This document shows positions 11,583-20,768 of a DNA stretch of 64,000 nucleotides, piece by piece. Location: NCBI GenBank assembly GCA_977006965.1, contig OZ345361.1, forward strand, positions 2,728,001-2,792,000, given 5' to 3'. Each line of letters starts with the position of its first letter. Within the stretch, counting starts at the first letter, position 1. Source of the DNA: Phymatolithon calcareum. Its lineage: Eukaryota > Rhodophyta > Florideophyceae > Hapalidiales. The notes beneath the pieces are model-generated. The model made no database searches, was not told the origin of the DNA, and saw only the letters and a list, made by a program, of their open reading frames with translations. The position numbers were made by a program, and so were the translations under genes.

Positions 11583-14500
11583 TCAAACGTTGGTAGTGCA
11601 GTGCCCAATATTTTGGGGCTGCTGGTCACTTGTGCACTGTATGACAAGGAATCTTTAATGATTTGAGCGGCCCGCCGGGGCCATGATTACGAAAGCGAGG
11701 CGATCAATATCGTGGAGAGGGAGCGCGGAAAACGTTGTTGCCGCCCATCTACCTGCGCCACTACTTCTTGAACCAAAATTCTAAACTTGTACGATTTTGG
11801 GGAAGTAGCTTCCGCTTGTAACTACCTTCTTAGAAAATATATCGGTGCGAAGAACAGCAAAAAGCGTGCCCCTTAAAGACAAACCGCTTGACATCCACAC
11901 CGCCTCAAAATGGCTGTATTCGTCGATTTTGGAGCAAGAAGCGGTTCGAGTGGCACTTCAAATATATTATCATAACTCGGCTTCACTTCTGCCACAAACT
12001 TGGCAATTTTTACGTGTAGATCCTAGTCTGAAGAGCTGGGAACCGCGGCGCTTTGTGCCTGTTGTAACTCACTAGCCGTTGTCATCTCCCCCACTCACCG
12101 CCGCGTGTGTCAACTTTACTATTTGAAGGCCGTGTGTGAGGATCGCATCTGCTTCACCGTCGCCGCTCTATAGCACCTGTCCCTTCCATGGTGCGGAGGG
12201 GATTGCGAAATACTGACTGAATGAGTATACATCTGACTTTGTGGGGTCATGTATAAGCTGACTGGGCTTGCTGAGTCACGGATTAAAGATTGAGAAGGGA
12301 TATTTGATGGTTATAAAAGTAAAAACATCACACATGCCTTCTCAATCGATGCTCCTCGACACAGCACGCTCCAAAGCCGCACGTTAAGGAAAATAGCGAC
12401 ACATGCTCTTTCTGCCCTCACAGTGTTGCCCCTCTCAGTTCAAATCGACCACTGATTGGCGATAGTCTACGCAAGTTTTGGATTCTTGAGCTCCTGTCAA
12501 AGGTTGTTTATTACATCGAACAAGTCAAAGAAGCAATGTGATGTCGATCCTTTTCGTGTACTACAGGAAGCGTGGATGATGAACGACGTGCTCACAATAT
12601 AGGAGGGTTAGCCTTGGCACCGGCGTATCCGAAGTCTTGACAGGTGTGGTCTGCCTTTCTTCACATTTCATGGTGTGCACTGGATTCAACTGTCGTCGAA
12701 TGAAGGACATTGATGCACGAAAAAGAGTGCACTTGATCAATATATCAAAATTGTGGGATTGAAATTGAGAGTGAGGTTAAAGATAGGGTATTCTGCAATG
12801 CAATGCTACGAAGCAACATTCACGTTTTTTTTCGGAGCAGCAATTGGCAATATGACCGCACCGTAAATTATCGCAAGGTGCTGCTTGCATAGTTGGGGCC
12901 GTTCCGGAGTAGCAACGACACTCGTCAGCATGAAGACAAGCCAAAGAGTGTTCGTGAACTCTCCAATACGTCTGCTGCGCACATTCATGTGTCGAATCAT
13001 TCCGAAAGAAGCGGCGACTTATTTTGTGAGGGCAAGTACTGTAGAGCAGCAGCGTGGATTTTGGACGGATATTTCAGTTTACACACTGCAGAACACTAAT
13101 CTGATAAACGACTCCTAAGCGCAAGGACGACAGAGGAAGATAAACTATCCAAATTGAACGGCTACCGTAGTTTTAGGCTGAGGAGTGGCAGCGCAGGTTT
13201 GCGTGGGGACACGCACTTGCTCAAGCCCCCATCCATACAGAGTAGGCGCAGGGGATAGTGCCCTGAATTGACACTGGTGCCCCAAACGGGTGGCGTGGAA
13301 GCATGGCATGGCGAGGACCACACAGAGGATGGCGGCTACTGTTAGTAACACATCAAGTGCTGTACGAGACGGTGCGGGGGATCGTGGATCATGATGGTGC
13401 ATGGAAGGGTGCAAGACCTGCAAGTGGAGTTAGATCGGCGTCATGTCTCAGCGCGTCATTGGAAGTACTGAAGTGTATCAGTAGAATAGAAAGAAGGCTG
13501 GTTTAGTATGTAAATTAGGAAAAACGGTTTGCTCCTCTGTCACGAGTGCTTTGTGTGCACTCTGTGATGCACTACCATGGTTATATGATACGTTTTTCCT
13601 ATTTATGCGTCTCTAAATAACAAAGTTAAAAAATTTGGAACACGTCACAGGTTTCTGTGTTTCTGTTTTCCTTGTTGATCAGAAAACGCCTTCCGCAATA
13701 CGATCGAGCAAGCAAGCAAGCATGAATTTTATATTCAGCGGTGAGAAAGGCACTAAGTGCCTTGGGATGGTCTAACTCAGTTTGTTGGATAACACTAATA
13801 AAAACAATTATTACTGAATTGATAAACTGTGTTTGTTCAGTATCATTGGAGGGCTGCTTCCTAGGGACTGCAGAGACATTTATAAAAAATCATTGTCTTT
13901 GGTACCGATGCACGCACGCAGTTGCTTGTATTTCTATTGAGTAAACACAGTGGATACTTTCATTTGACGAGGTCGGTCGGTCGGTCGACCGGTCTGTTGT
14001 TAGTATCGTTTGTGAAAAATATCGAAGGCGGTGGTCGATTATCTACTGAGGAGGGAAGACCTCGTGCGCCCAGGTTGAGAAGCGGTTGTCCAGTCCAGTT
14101 TTATATAGAAATGCGATCTCCAGCCTCAGAGAGTACGACTAATTGATGGCGAACTTACCTAGAGCGAACGCCGTTTTCGTGTGCACGTAGGAGTTTAAAA
14201 GTAAGTAATGTACTGCATCGTAGGTATCCACGACAGTAGGCTATTGAGGCGACCAGTGCGTTGAGATACTGTACGACTTTACATGCAGTCAGTCAGTCAA
14301 TCAGTTATTGGTTCGAGGAAATGTGGTTGGTACAGTAGAATGGCCGACTGTAGCTGAATTATAGTCTAAGGTACCGCAGAAAGCGGTACCCAAAATAGCA
14401 GGCAGGCACATGAGAAAGAATCTCGTTCTGGATGGTGTGATCGATCTCTTTGCAAATTGCGTCGTCGATTTGGACTGGACACTTTCGTTGCATAATGCAA

Positions 14501-15427
14501 GTTGCATCATGCTTGCGGTTACTTGAGTAAAGGGACTGTAAAGTGATGAAGACACACAGTTTTATGTCGCAATGTAGAAGTGATAGTCAAACAGTTTGCC
14601 AGTGTTTGTAAAAAACAAGCACGATGTCAAGAAACAGCTTTACCCAGCAGTTGTGCCCACATATCCAAACACACATGAAAGTACGTTGGCACACTTTCGT
14701 CTCAACACTCTTCACTTTCACAGGCGACATAAATTTTGCAATACAATTCCGTTCCTAACCCATCCTCTACAAACCTTGCTATCCGACATGCAGGCAGGCA
14801 TTGAATGCCCTCCACGTCCCACAAACCGTCCCACCCCCAGAATTCGATCTCAGCATCTCTCATTTTCTACCAGAAACTGCACCACGCCTCGCAACCCTGA
14901 CTCCCACTTCCGTAACTTACCGTAAAGCAAGCACCTTTGCTTGCTTGCTGGTTCGGGGATGGCTTGCCGGCATTACACCAAGCATGCAAGCAAGCAATTG
15001 GCGCCAAATCTCCGAGTACGAATGTCCCCCCATATCATATGCTCGTCCCACGAGGTACTGTAGCACCCACTTTCGAAAGAGCGCCCGCTCACCAAGTGCA
15101 TAATTTACAAAAAATATTTTGAAACCTTCGGAATGTCCCGCACAATCGTACCGCACAACTAGTACTTTACAGTACCAAGCGATTCATGCGGCAATTTTAA
15201 ATTCAAATTATTTATCCAAACCCACCGTCCGTGCCCTCCCTGCCCATACTGTACCGCCAAGGCACTCGCGTCACCCTTTGCACCTTCCGCCCGACCGACC
15301 GACACCACCCACACTGGCCTGCCTGCTTCCGCCCGTCCGCCCGCTCGATCACCATCTCCCGCACCGCAAGCAAACCCTCACCTTCACATCCCAGCACCGA
15401 ATCCCTGCACAAGCAAGCGCTGCCATC
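11583..15427. other. Gene-poor stretch with microsatellites
   Basis: No supportable gene is seen. The stretch carries tetranucleotide runs: AGCA at 13706-13722, GGTC at 13971-13987 running into a GTCGACCGGTC palindrome, CAGT at 14285-14304 and CGAC at 15291-15303. TACTGTA/TACAGTA motifs begin to appear from about 14260 and lead into the upstream region of the gene starting at 15428. Confidence 0.45.
13971..13994. repeat. (GGTC)n microsatellite
   Basis: Four to five GGTC units are followed by the palindrome GTCGACCGGTC. A similar tract (GGCCGGTCGATCGGTCG) occurs at about 19025-19042 just after the zinc-finger gene. Confidence 0.7.
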
Positions 15428-16573
15428 ATGCCGCATCCAGCCTTCTGCACCGCGCGCGCCCTGCAAAACGACCTCCTCTCCCTCGGCTTCCCCTCCGCCT
15501 CCACCTCCGCCTGCGTCGCTTCTCACAGCGCCGAGCGTCGCGCCGCCCTCCTCTTCCTCGCGCAAACCATCCTCCCCTCCGACGTCCCCCCAGAAGACGA
15601 CCTAACCCTGTCGGCCTTCTTCACCTCGCTCGGCCTCCCCTCCCACCCTTACCGCGACTCCCCCTCCCCGCACCCCGCCTCCTCCCGCCCCGCACCCCTG
15701 CTGTCCCCCCTGAACGCCCCCGCGCGCACGGCGCGCGAGCGCCATCAAGCCGCGGCCTTCCTGCGCGCCGCGATCGATCTCGCCCTCGCCGCGCGCGCCC
15801 GGCGCCATCTCGCGTCCCCGGCGAAGAATGCAGATGTGAACGAGCCGAAGGATATGGACATATACGGCGTCTTCACAGAAGAGGACGTGCAGATCGACCG
15901 CGAGCTCGCACAGCTCCTCGCGCTCCGCACAAAGCTCTTCCCCCGCGCGAGCACGCCGAAGCGCGCGCGCGTCCCGCTCGCGTCCGTTGCACAGCGCGAC
16001 GCCAACATCCCCGTTGCGCGGCGACCCGTGCGCGCGCCGCGAAAGGCTTCAAAACCCACTGTCACGCGCCGCGCCCCGCCGCCCGCGAAGGCGGGGAATG
16101 CCAGACGCGCTCCGCCGGGCGCGGCCGAGCTTGCGCGCGCGATGCGCGAGGGCGCCGAGCGCGCCGTGGCACTCGCGGCCGAGCTGCGCGTCACCGTTCC
16201 GGACAAGTGGGAGCTCGGGCAGCCAGGCGCAATGCGCGCGGACGGCGTGGAGGAGCTTGCTGCGGCAGCGGAGAAGGCGCGCAGGGCTGTCGGGCGGTTT
16301 GAGGATGTGGCGCGCACGGCGATTGCGCTGCGCGTCGCGGGCGGGAATGGTGCCGCGTGGGAGGGGGAGGGGGGCGTGGATGAGGTGGTTCCCGCGGCAG
16401 AGGAGATGCAGCGGAAGGTGCTGGCGGAAATTGCGGCGTGCAGGGAGATAAAGGCCGCGTATGAGGGGCTGCGGAGATGGGCGGGGGAAAAGGGGGTACG
16501 GGAGGGACACGTGCGGTATTGCAGGGAGAGGGCGGAGGTTGCGGAGAGGGTTGCCACGGCGATGCTCAAGTAG
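15428..16573 (+). CDS. Possible augmin subunit 7 (HAUS7/AUG7)-like protein
   Basis: This is a 381-residue intronless gene. The ATG at 15428 is chosen because the frame upstream is low-complexity and unlike protein. The N-terminus reads LLSLGFPSAS, then ERRAALLFLAQTIL, then LSAFFTSLGLPS. That resembles the start of plant AUG7 (LLALGYP..., ERYALLEWLF..., a short helix ending FLGI). AUG7 belongs to the augmin complex, which recruits gamma-tubulin to spindle microtubules. The rest is Ala/Arg-rich and helical, with IDRELAQLLALRTKLFP at about 155-171, a basic proline-rich linker, and long helices to the end. The match is short and made by eye, so it stays tentative. Base composition is odd: very C-rich on this strand in the first half and very G-rich in the last third. 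The gene runs convergently into the RHL1-like gene 222 bp away. Confidence 0.4.
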   Translation: MPHPAFCTARALQNDLLSLGFPSASTSACVASHSAERRAALLFLAQTILPSDVPPEDDLTLSAFFTSLGLPSHPYRDSPSPHPASSRPAPLLSPLNAPARTARERHQAAAFLRAAIDLALAARARRHLASPAKNADVNEPKDMDIYGVFTEEDVQIDRELAQLLALRTKLFPRASTPKRARVPLASVAQRDANIPVARRPVRAPRKASKPTVTRRAPPPAKAGNARRAPPGAAELARAMREGAERAVALAAELRVTVPDKWELGQPGAMRADGVEELAAAAEKARRAVGRFEDVARTAIALRVAGGNGAAWEGEGGVDEVVPAAEEMQRKVLAEIAACREIKAAYEGLRRWAGEKGVREGHVRYCRERAEVAERVATAMLK

Positions 16574-16795
16574 GGATAGGGTGTTGTTGGGGTGTACAGT
16601 ATTAATTTTGTGTATATTTGAGACAGTGTCTAACGCAGGGAGGATGTATGTCTCTCTTGTAGAAGATGTTGTAAAAGGGGAATTATGTAATTGCGAGGAC
16701 TAATTAATTGTGGATGCTATGGCAGTCAGTGGCTTCAAAGCGGCGATACTGTAGTGTTGCAGTTTACGAAAGCAGAGGATGGCGAACAGTAATAA

Positions 16796-18544
16796 CTAGA
16801 GTTCAAAGCTAGAGTCTGATTCGAGCTCTTCGTTTCCAAAAATGCTGCTGGTAAACGGTTTGCCTGTGCTTCTCCGTCGCACAGGCCGTGACTTTGCGGT
16901 CGAGGCAACGGCCTGTCCATCGCCGTCCCTATCGCTGCTGCCCGCATCCACAACTGTAGATGCGCGCTTGCGCTTTCTCCCTCTCACTGCGTTATCGCTC
17001 TCCTCGTCCACTTCGTCGATATCGATGACCTTCCTTCTCCTTCGGACAGGCCGTGACTTTGCGGTTGAGGCAGCAGCCTGTCCATCGCCATCCATATCGC
17101 TGTTGCCCACTTCCACAACTTTTGACGCGCGCTTGCGCTTTCTCCCTCTCACGGCATTATCGCTCTCCTCGTCCACTTCATCGAATTCGAAAATACTGGA
17201 AAACGTTTTGCTCTTGCTTCTCCGTTGCACTGCCCGTGCGCTTGCCGTCTGTGGAGCGTCTTCGCCTGCATCGACAACCTTGGATTCGCGCTTGCGTCTC
17301 CTCCCTCTCACTGCATTTATCGCGGTCGATGCAACAGCCTGTACCTCATCAACTTCATCATCCTCATCGTCAATTTCTTTGTGCTCTTGAGAAACAGCCT
17401 GCACTTTGTCTCGACTCTCATCATCGTCTTCTTCATCGTCTTCCTCATCGTCACCTACCTCGAACATTTTCGAATAGTCCAAGCTTCTCTTCCTACGCCT
17501 CGCTGGCATCTCTCTTGTCGGTGTCGATTCGAGCACATCGACAACTTTAGATTCTCGCTTGTGTTTCCTCCCTCTCACTGCATTTATCGCTGTCGATGCA
17601 ACAGCCTGTACCTCATCAACTTCATCATCCTCCTCCTCAATTTCTTCACGTTCCTCAGAAACAGCCTGCACTTCGTCCCGACTCTCATCATCGTCTTCAT
17701 CATCTTCATCATCTTCCTCATCGTCACCTTCCTCAAACATTTTCGAATAGTCCAAGCTTCTGCTCTTACCCCTCGCCGGCATCTCTCTCGTCGCCGTCGG
17801 TTCAGCCCCGCCATATCTGCCCCCAACAGGCGCGACCTCTCCATTATCGTCAATGCACACCACATCATCCTCCGATTCCTCCAGAAGCGCCCCCATCTTC
17901 CCCTCATCCCTCTCCGCCTCACTCCCAACCGTCCTCTTCACCCTCCCCTTCTCACCCGCCGTCCCCCCATCCCGTCTCCCCGCCGCAGCAAACACCGGAT
18001 CCCTCTCCACCGTCCTCCTAAGCGCCTCCGGCATCGCCCTGGGCACCTCCCCAGGATTCCCCTCCACCCCACCCACCCACCGCCACTCCGAGAACACCAC
18101 AAGCGTCTCAAAAACATCCACAACATGCACAGCCCGCCCAGCCCGTGTAGACCCCGCCTTGACCGTGAGCAGTGCATTTTTGGGAAATAGCAGAGTGCCC
18201 GAAAGTTTCAACCGCCCATATCCAGCATACTCGACGTACAGCGACGGATTCCGCGAATCCAACCCGGTCAACTGACCGATGCGCGCGCCGGCGCACACGG
18301 AGAATGTGCCCGGAAAGATAAAGAGGTACTTCTTCTTCGGACGCGCGTTCCGCTTCACAATGTCCAGTCCGTCCGCGCGCTGCAGTGCACGCGGCAAGCG
18401 CACAGCGCCCGGCGATGAGGGCGCCACCGACGCAGTCAATACCCCGGCTGCAAGCCGCCGCAGACGCGTCGCCTCGGCGGCGCAGGCACGCTCCGCGGGC
18501 GTCAGTCCGTCGTCCTTCCGGGCGCGGGCGCGCTTCGGGGCCAT
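16796..18544 (-). CDS. RHL1: RHL1/HYP7-like topoisomerase VI accessory protein with repeat tail
   Basis: This is a 582-residue intronless gene starting at the ATG at 18544 (MAPKRARARKDDG). Residues about 61-170 match plant RHL1 block by block: DIVKRN, KKYLFIFPG, IGQLTGLDSRNPSLYVEY, GRLKLSGTLLFPKN, DVFETLVVFSEWRWVGG, GNPGEVP. RHL1 is a nuclear partner of the plant topoisomerase VI complex, needed for endoreduplication and decatenation. Plant RHL1 is about 350 residues; this one has a long tail. The tail has two repeats of about 90 residues (252-342, 343-431), each TREMPAR, then SLDYSKMFE, an Asp/Glu run, DEVQAVASTA and NAVRGR-KRESKVVD. Two 55-residue repeats follow (about 454-509, 510-565). 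Four NAVRGR[KR][HR]KR blocks look like AT-hook or nuclear-localisation motifs. The protein ends with an SSIF plus acidic motif. Identification of the N-terminal domain is firm; the role of the tail is unknown. Confidence 0.82.
   Translation of the reverse strand: MAPKRARARKDDGLTPAERACAAEATRLRRLAAGVLTASVAPSSPGAVRLPRALQRADGLDIVKRNARPKKKYLFIFPGTFSVCAGARIGQLTGLDSRNPSLYVEYAGYGRLKLSGTLLFPKNALLTVKAGSTRAGRAVHVVDVFETLVVFSEWRWVGGVEGNPGEVPRAMPEALRRTVERDPVFAAAGRRDGGTAGEKGRVKRTVGSEAERDEGKMGALLEESEDDVVCIDDNGEVAPVGGRYGGAEPTATREMPARGKSRSLDYSKMFEEGDDEEDDEDDEDDDESRDEVQAVSEEREEIEEEDDEVDEVQAVASTAINAVRGRKHKRESKVVDVLESTPTREMPARRRKRSLDYSKMFEVGDDEEDDEEDDDESRDKVQAVSQEHKEIDDEDDEVDEVQAVASTAINAVRGRRRKRESKVVDAGEDAPQTASARAVQRRSKSKTFSSIFEFDEVDEESDNAVRGRKRKRASKVVEVGNSDMDGDGQAAASTAKSRPVRRRRKVIDIDEVDEESDNAVRGRKRKRASTVVDAGSSDRDGDGQAVASTAKSRPVRRRSTGKPFTSSIFGNEELESDSSFEL
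16850..17791 (-). repeat. In-frame tandem repeats inside the RHL1-like gene
   Basis: Two tandem units of about 270 bp (17791-17519, 17518-17252) are followed, after a short spacer, by two 168-bp units (17185-17018, 17017-16850). Both families keep the reading frame and end in a basic NAVRGRxxKR block after an acidic run. Units within each family are far more alike than units between families, which suggests two separate duplication events from a shared acidic-plus-basic module. Confidence 0.75.
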
Positions 18545-19052
18545 GCTGCGATGGCGTTGCAGCTTGTTAACGCGGGAGGCTGCGGAGAGAGGATGCGGGT
18601 TTTGGGCGGCAATGTTGGTGGCGGGAAAGTTCGTGCGATGTTTCGTCCTGTCGATCGATGTCATACTCCGCGAGTACGACACTGACTGCAATGCATGTAC
18701 CACGGCAATTCTTACAGTGTTCACAGGGGGAATACGGATTGTTGACAATCATAGAATGCACGTGTTTGAGAATGCCGGTGAGCTTTCGTAATGCTTACAG
18801 TGTGCAGCGGGAGATCGAGGAGTAGACGTGGTGGAATTGCGATCTGGGGCAGGCAGCAAGGCCCTGTTGTCGTGCGGAGGCGGAATGTGGGGGTGAGGAG
18901 GGGTGGGACGGAGGAGCGGAGCAGAAAATGAACGGCGGGAAGAAGAGAAGGTATAGCGTTTGTCTACTCTACTCTAAGTTAGAGAGTTAGTATACCACTA
19001 CTGTACTGTTAGCCGTATCCTATGGTCGGCCGGTCGATCGGTCGTTTAACTG

Positions 19053-20768
19053 TCATCCTGGAGCGCGGGAAGCGGGCGGTCCTGGTTGTCCGTGATCGGA
19101 GGGAGGTGCCGTGGAAGCGGCAGCAGCAGGATTTTCTGGCGCACATTCATGCTCTGTGAGTTCTTCCTGCAGTTCAAAAGTCGCTGAACATCGCTCACAT
19201 GCATATGCTTTTCCGTCATGTACCGTCCGTACATGTCGTGTGAGGTTAAGTCTTGCCTGAAACTTGCTCTGACATCGCGGTCGCGGACATTCATATTGTC
19301 GTACATTGGTATGCTTATTCTGAATATGACGACTGAGATTACTCTTCTTGTTACGAATTTCCACTCCACACATCGGACATTCGTAAATCTTATTGTTTGT
19401 TCCATCCTTCTCCTTCGTGGTCGTCCGACCTGTCGTTGCACCTTCCTTCCCGGTTGTATCACTGCTGTCATCCACTGTACCCTTCGCACCCGCAGCGGAA
19501 CTACCCGGCGGCACGAAGGAATTGAGCGCATGCGATAAATTCCCGGTCACACATGCACCACTCACAACTGGTCCTGGTTGTGCGTCCGGTTTCCGTCGCT
19601 TACGCCCCGAGTCCACATACACCGTCCCCGGCCATGCACCGCTTGCCGGCAACGGTGCACCAACCGCATGCGCGAGCGCCACATCGGGCGTTGGTTGCGT
19701 ACCTACCAGCATGCCCAACGACGCACTTTGCGTCATATCTGCTGCATCCACCGTCTGCATCCCTGTTGCACGGGACAGGTCGACCGGATGATTGGCACGG
19801 AATCGCAAGTCAACATACGGATTAGCGGCAGCAGCAGTAGCCGCTTCCGCAAACACGCGTGCAACGGCCGGATGAAACTGTGGCGCCCTCTGTACTTGAA
19901 TTCTCGTCGGTGCAATACCGGCCGCAAACACAGCATCCTTATCATTCCCTACCGTCTGCCAACTGTACACATACGCCCCATCCTTGCGTGAATTCTCCAA
20001 CGCCGTTGCAAATCGCTCCCAACATCCGCCCATCTCCACCCCGACATCGGGGTAGTGGCACGGAGTGGCCGCTCGTCGACGACGCAGTATCAATGCTGGG
20101 GCGCAGAGACATTGTTGTACACCGCGGGAGAGACAGAAGGCGCAGGCGGAAGCGCTTGCCGTGTCGTATGCTTCCATTCTCGCGTGTGCACCTGTGACAC
20201 CGGCAGCTCGAAAGTGACCTGCCTGCAGATGTGCACACTGAGCGTTGGCGGCTCGAGAGAGGATGTGTGCATCTGTGGCGGCAAACGCGAGCGCGATGAC
20301 ATGTTCGAATGCCACGGCGTCCACGGTCATGGAGAGGGGTGCAAAGCGAACTATGAGTGCTCCGGAATGCAGCCAGGCGAATTCCAACGCGAATATGCGT
20401 GAAGTTCGCGGTAGATTGTCCACCACCAGGCGACGAACGCACACGCGAGTGTCGCCGTCGCCGGAACGGAGTGCATGCAGAAAGGGGTCCGGACGGTCGA
20501 GTGCGAAAATGAGGGCGAGGGCCGCATGACCGACACGATGTGTTTGTACAATCACATCGAAGTGATGGGTGTGGTCGAGGGAGAGTGCTGCCAGAAGGGG
20601 GACATGAAGTTTTGCCGCCGCAATGTCGGCCGAGGTAGGCGCACACGAGTTGAAGAGCCAGTTGCGCGTGGCGGCGGTTGTCATGACGTGAGTCCATGCG
20701 GCGGCGAACGGGTGCGACAAGGGCGGCGGAGACAATGGGTGGTGCACGTTGTCGGGGGCGACAGACAT
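19053..20768 (-). CDS. C2H2 zinc-finger protein
   Basis: This is a 571-residue intronless gene. The start is the ATG at 20768 (MSVAPDNVHH); the frame continues open for 279 codons upstream, but that part is low-complexity and includes repeated genomic motifs. The C-terminal part holds three tandem C2H2-type fingers (about 19140-19390). Finger 1 is YECPMCG, then SNLSRHIQNKH. Finger 2 is YECPRPRC (four residues between the cysteines), then LNLTRHVRTVH. Finger 3 is YACERC, then ELTEHEC, whose last ligand is Cys, giving C2HC. The N-terminal 400 residues are Ala/His-rich with a Cys-rich patch (CAFCLSRGVQQCLC) and match no family I recognise. A nuclear DNA-binding role is inferred from the fingers. 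A (GGTC)-like tract follows the stop. Confidence 0.72.
   Translation of the reverse strand: MSVAPDNVHHPLSPPPLSHPFAAAWTHVMTTAATRNWLFNSCAPTSADIAAAKLHVPLLAALSLDHTHHFDVIVQTHRVGHAALALIFALDRPDPFLHALRSGDGDTRVCVRRLVVDNLPRTSRIFALEFAWLHSGALIVRFAPLSMTVDAVAFEHVIALAFAATDAHILSRAANAQCAHLQAGHFRAAGVTGAHARMEAYDTASASACAFCLSRGVQQCLCAPALILRRRRAATPCHYPDVGVEMGGCWERFATALENSRKDGAYVYSWQTVGNDKDAVFAAGIAPTRIQVQRAPQFHPAVARVFAEAATAAAANPYVDLRFRANHPVDLSRATGMQTVDAADMTQSASLGMLVGTQPTPDVALAHAVGAPLPASGAWPGTVYVDSGRKRRKPDAQPGPVVSGACVTGNLSHALNSFVPPGSSAAGAKGTVDDSSDTTGKEGATTGRTTTKEKDGTNNKIYECPMCGVEIRNKKSNLSRHIQNKHTNVRQYECPRPRCQSKFQARLNLTRHVRTVHDGKAYACERCSATFELQEELTEHECAPENPAAAASTAPPSDHGQPGPPASRAPG

Noticed and set aside
13700-15310. 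CRISPR-like array suggested by repeated short units
   Set aside because: These are tetranucleotide microsatellites (AGCA, GGTC, CAGT, CGAC) without spacers, in a eukaryotic setting.
15745-16569. 274-codon open frame opposite the augmin-like gene, and long frames opposite RHL1 (17225-18190)
   Set aside because: High GC or repeat content removes stop codons on the other strand; the translations are low-complexity Ser/Ala/Arg or Ser/His/Pro runs.
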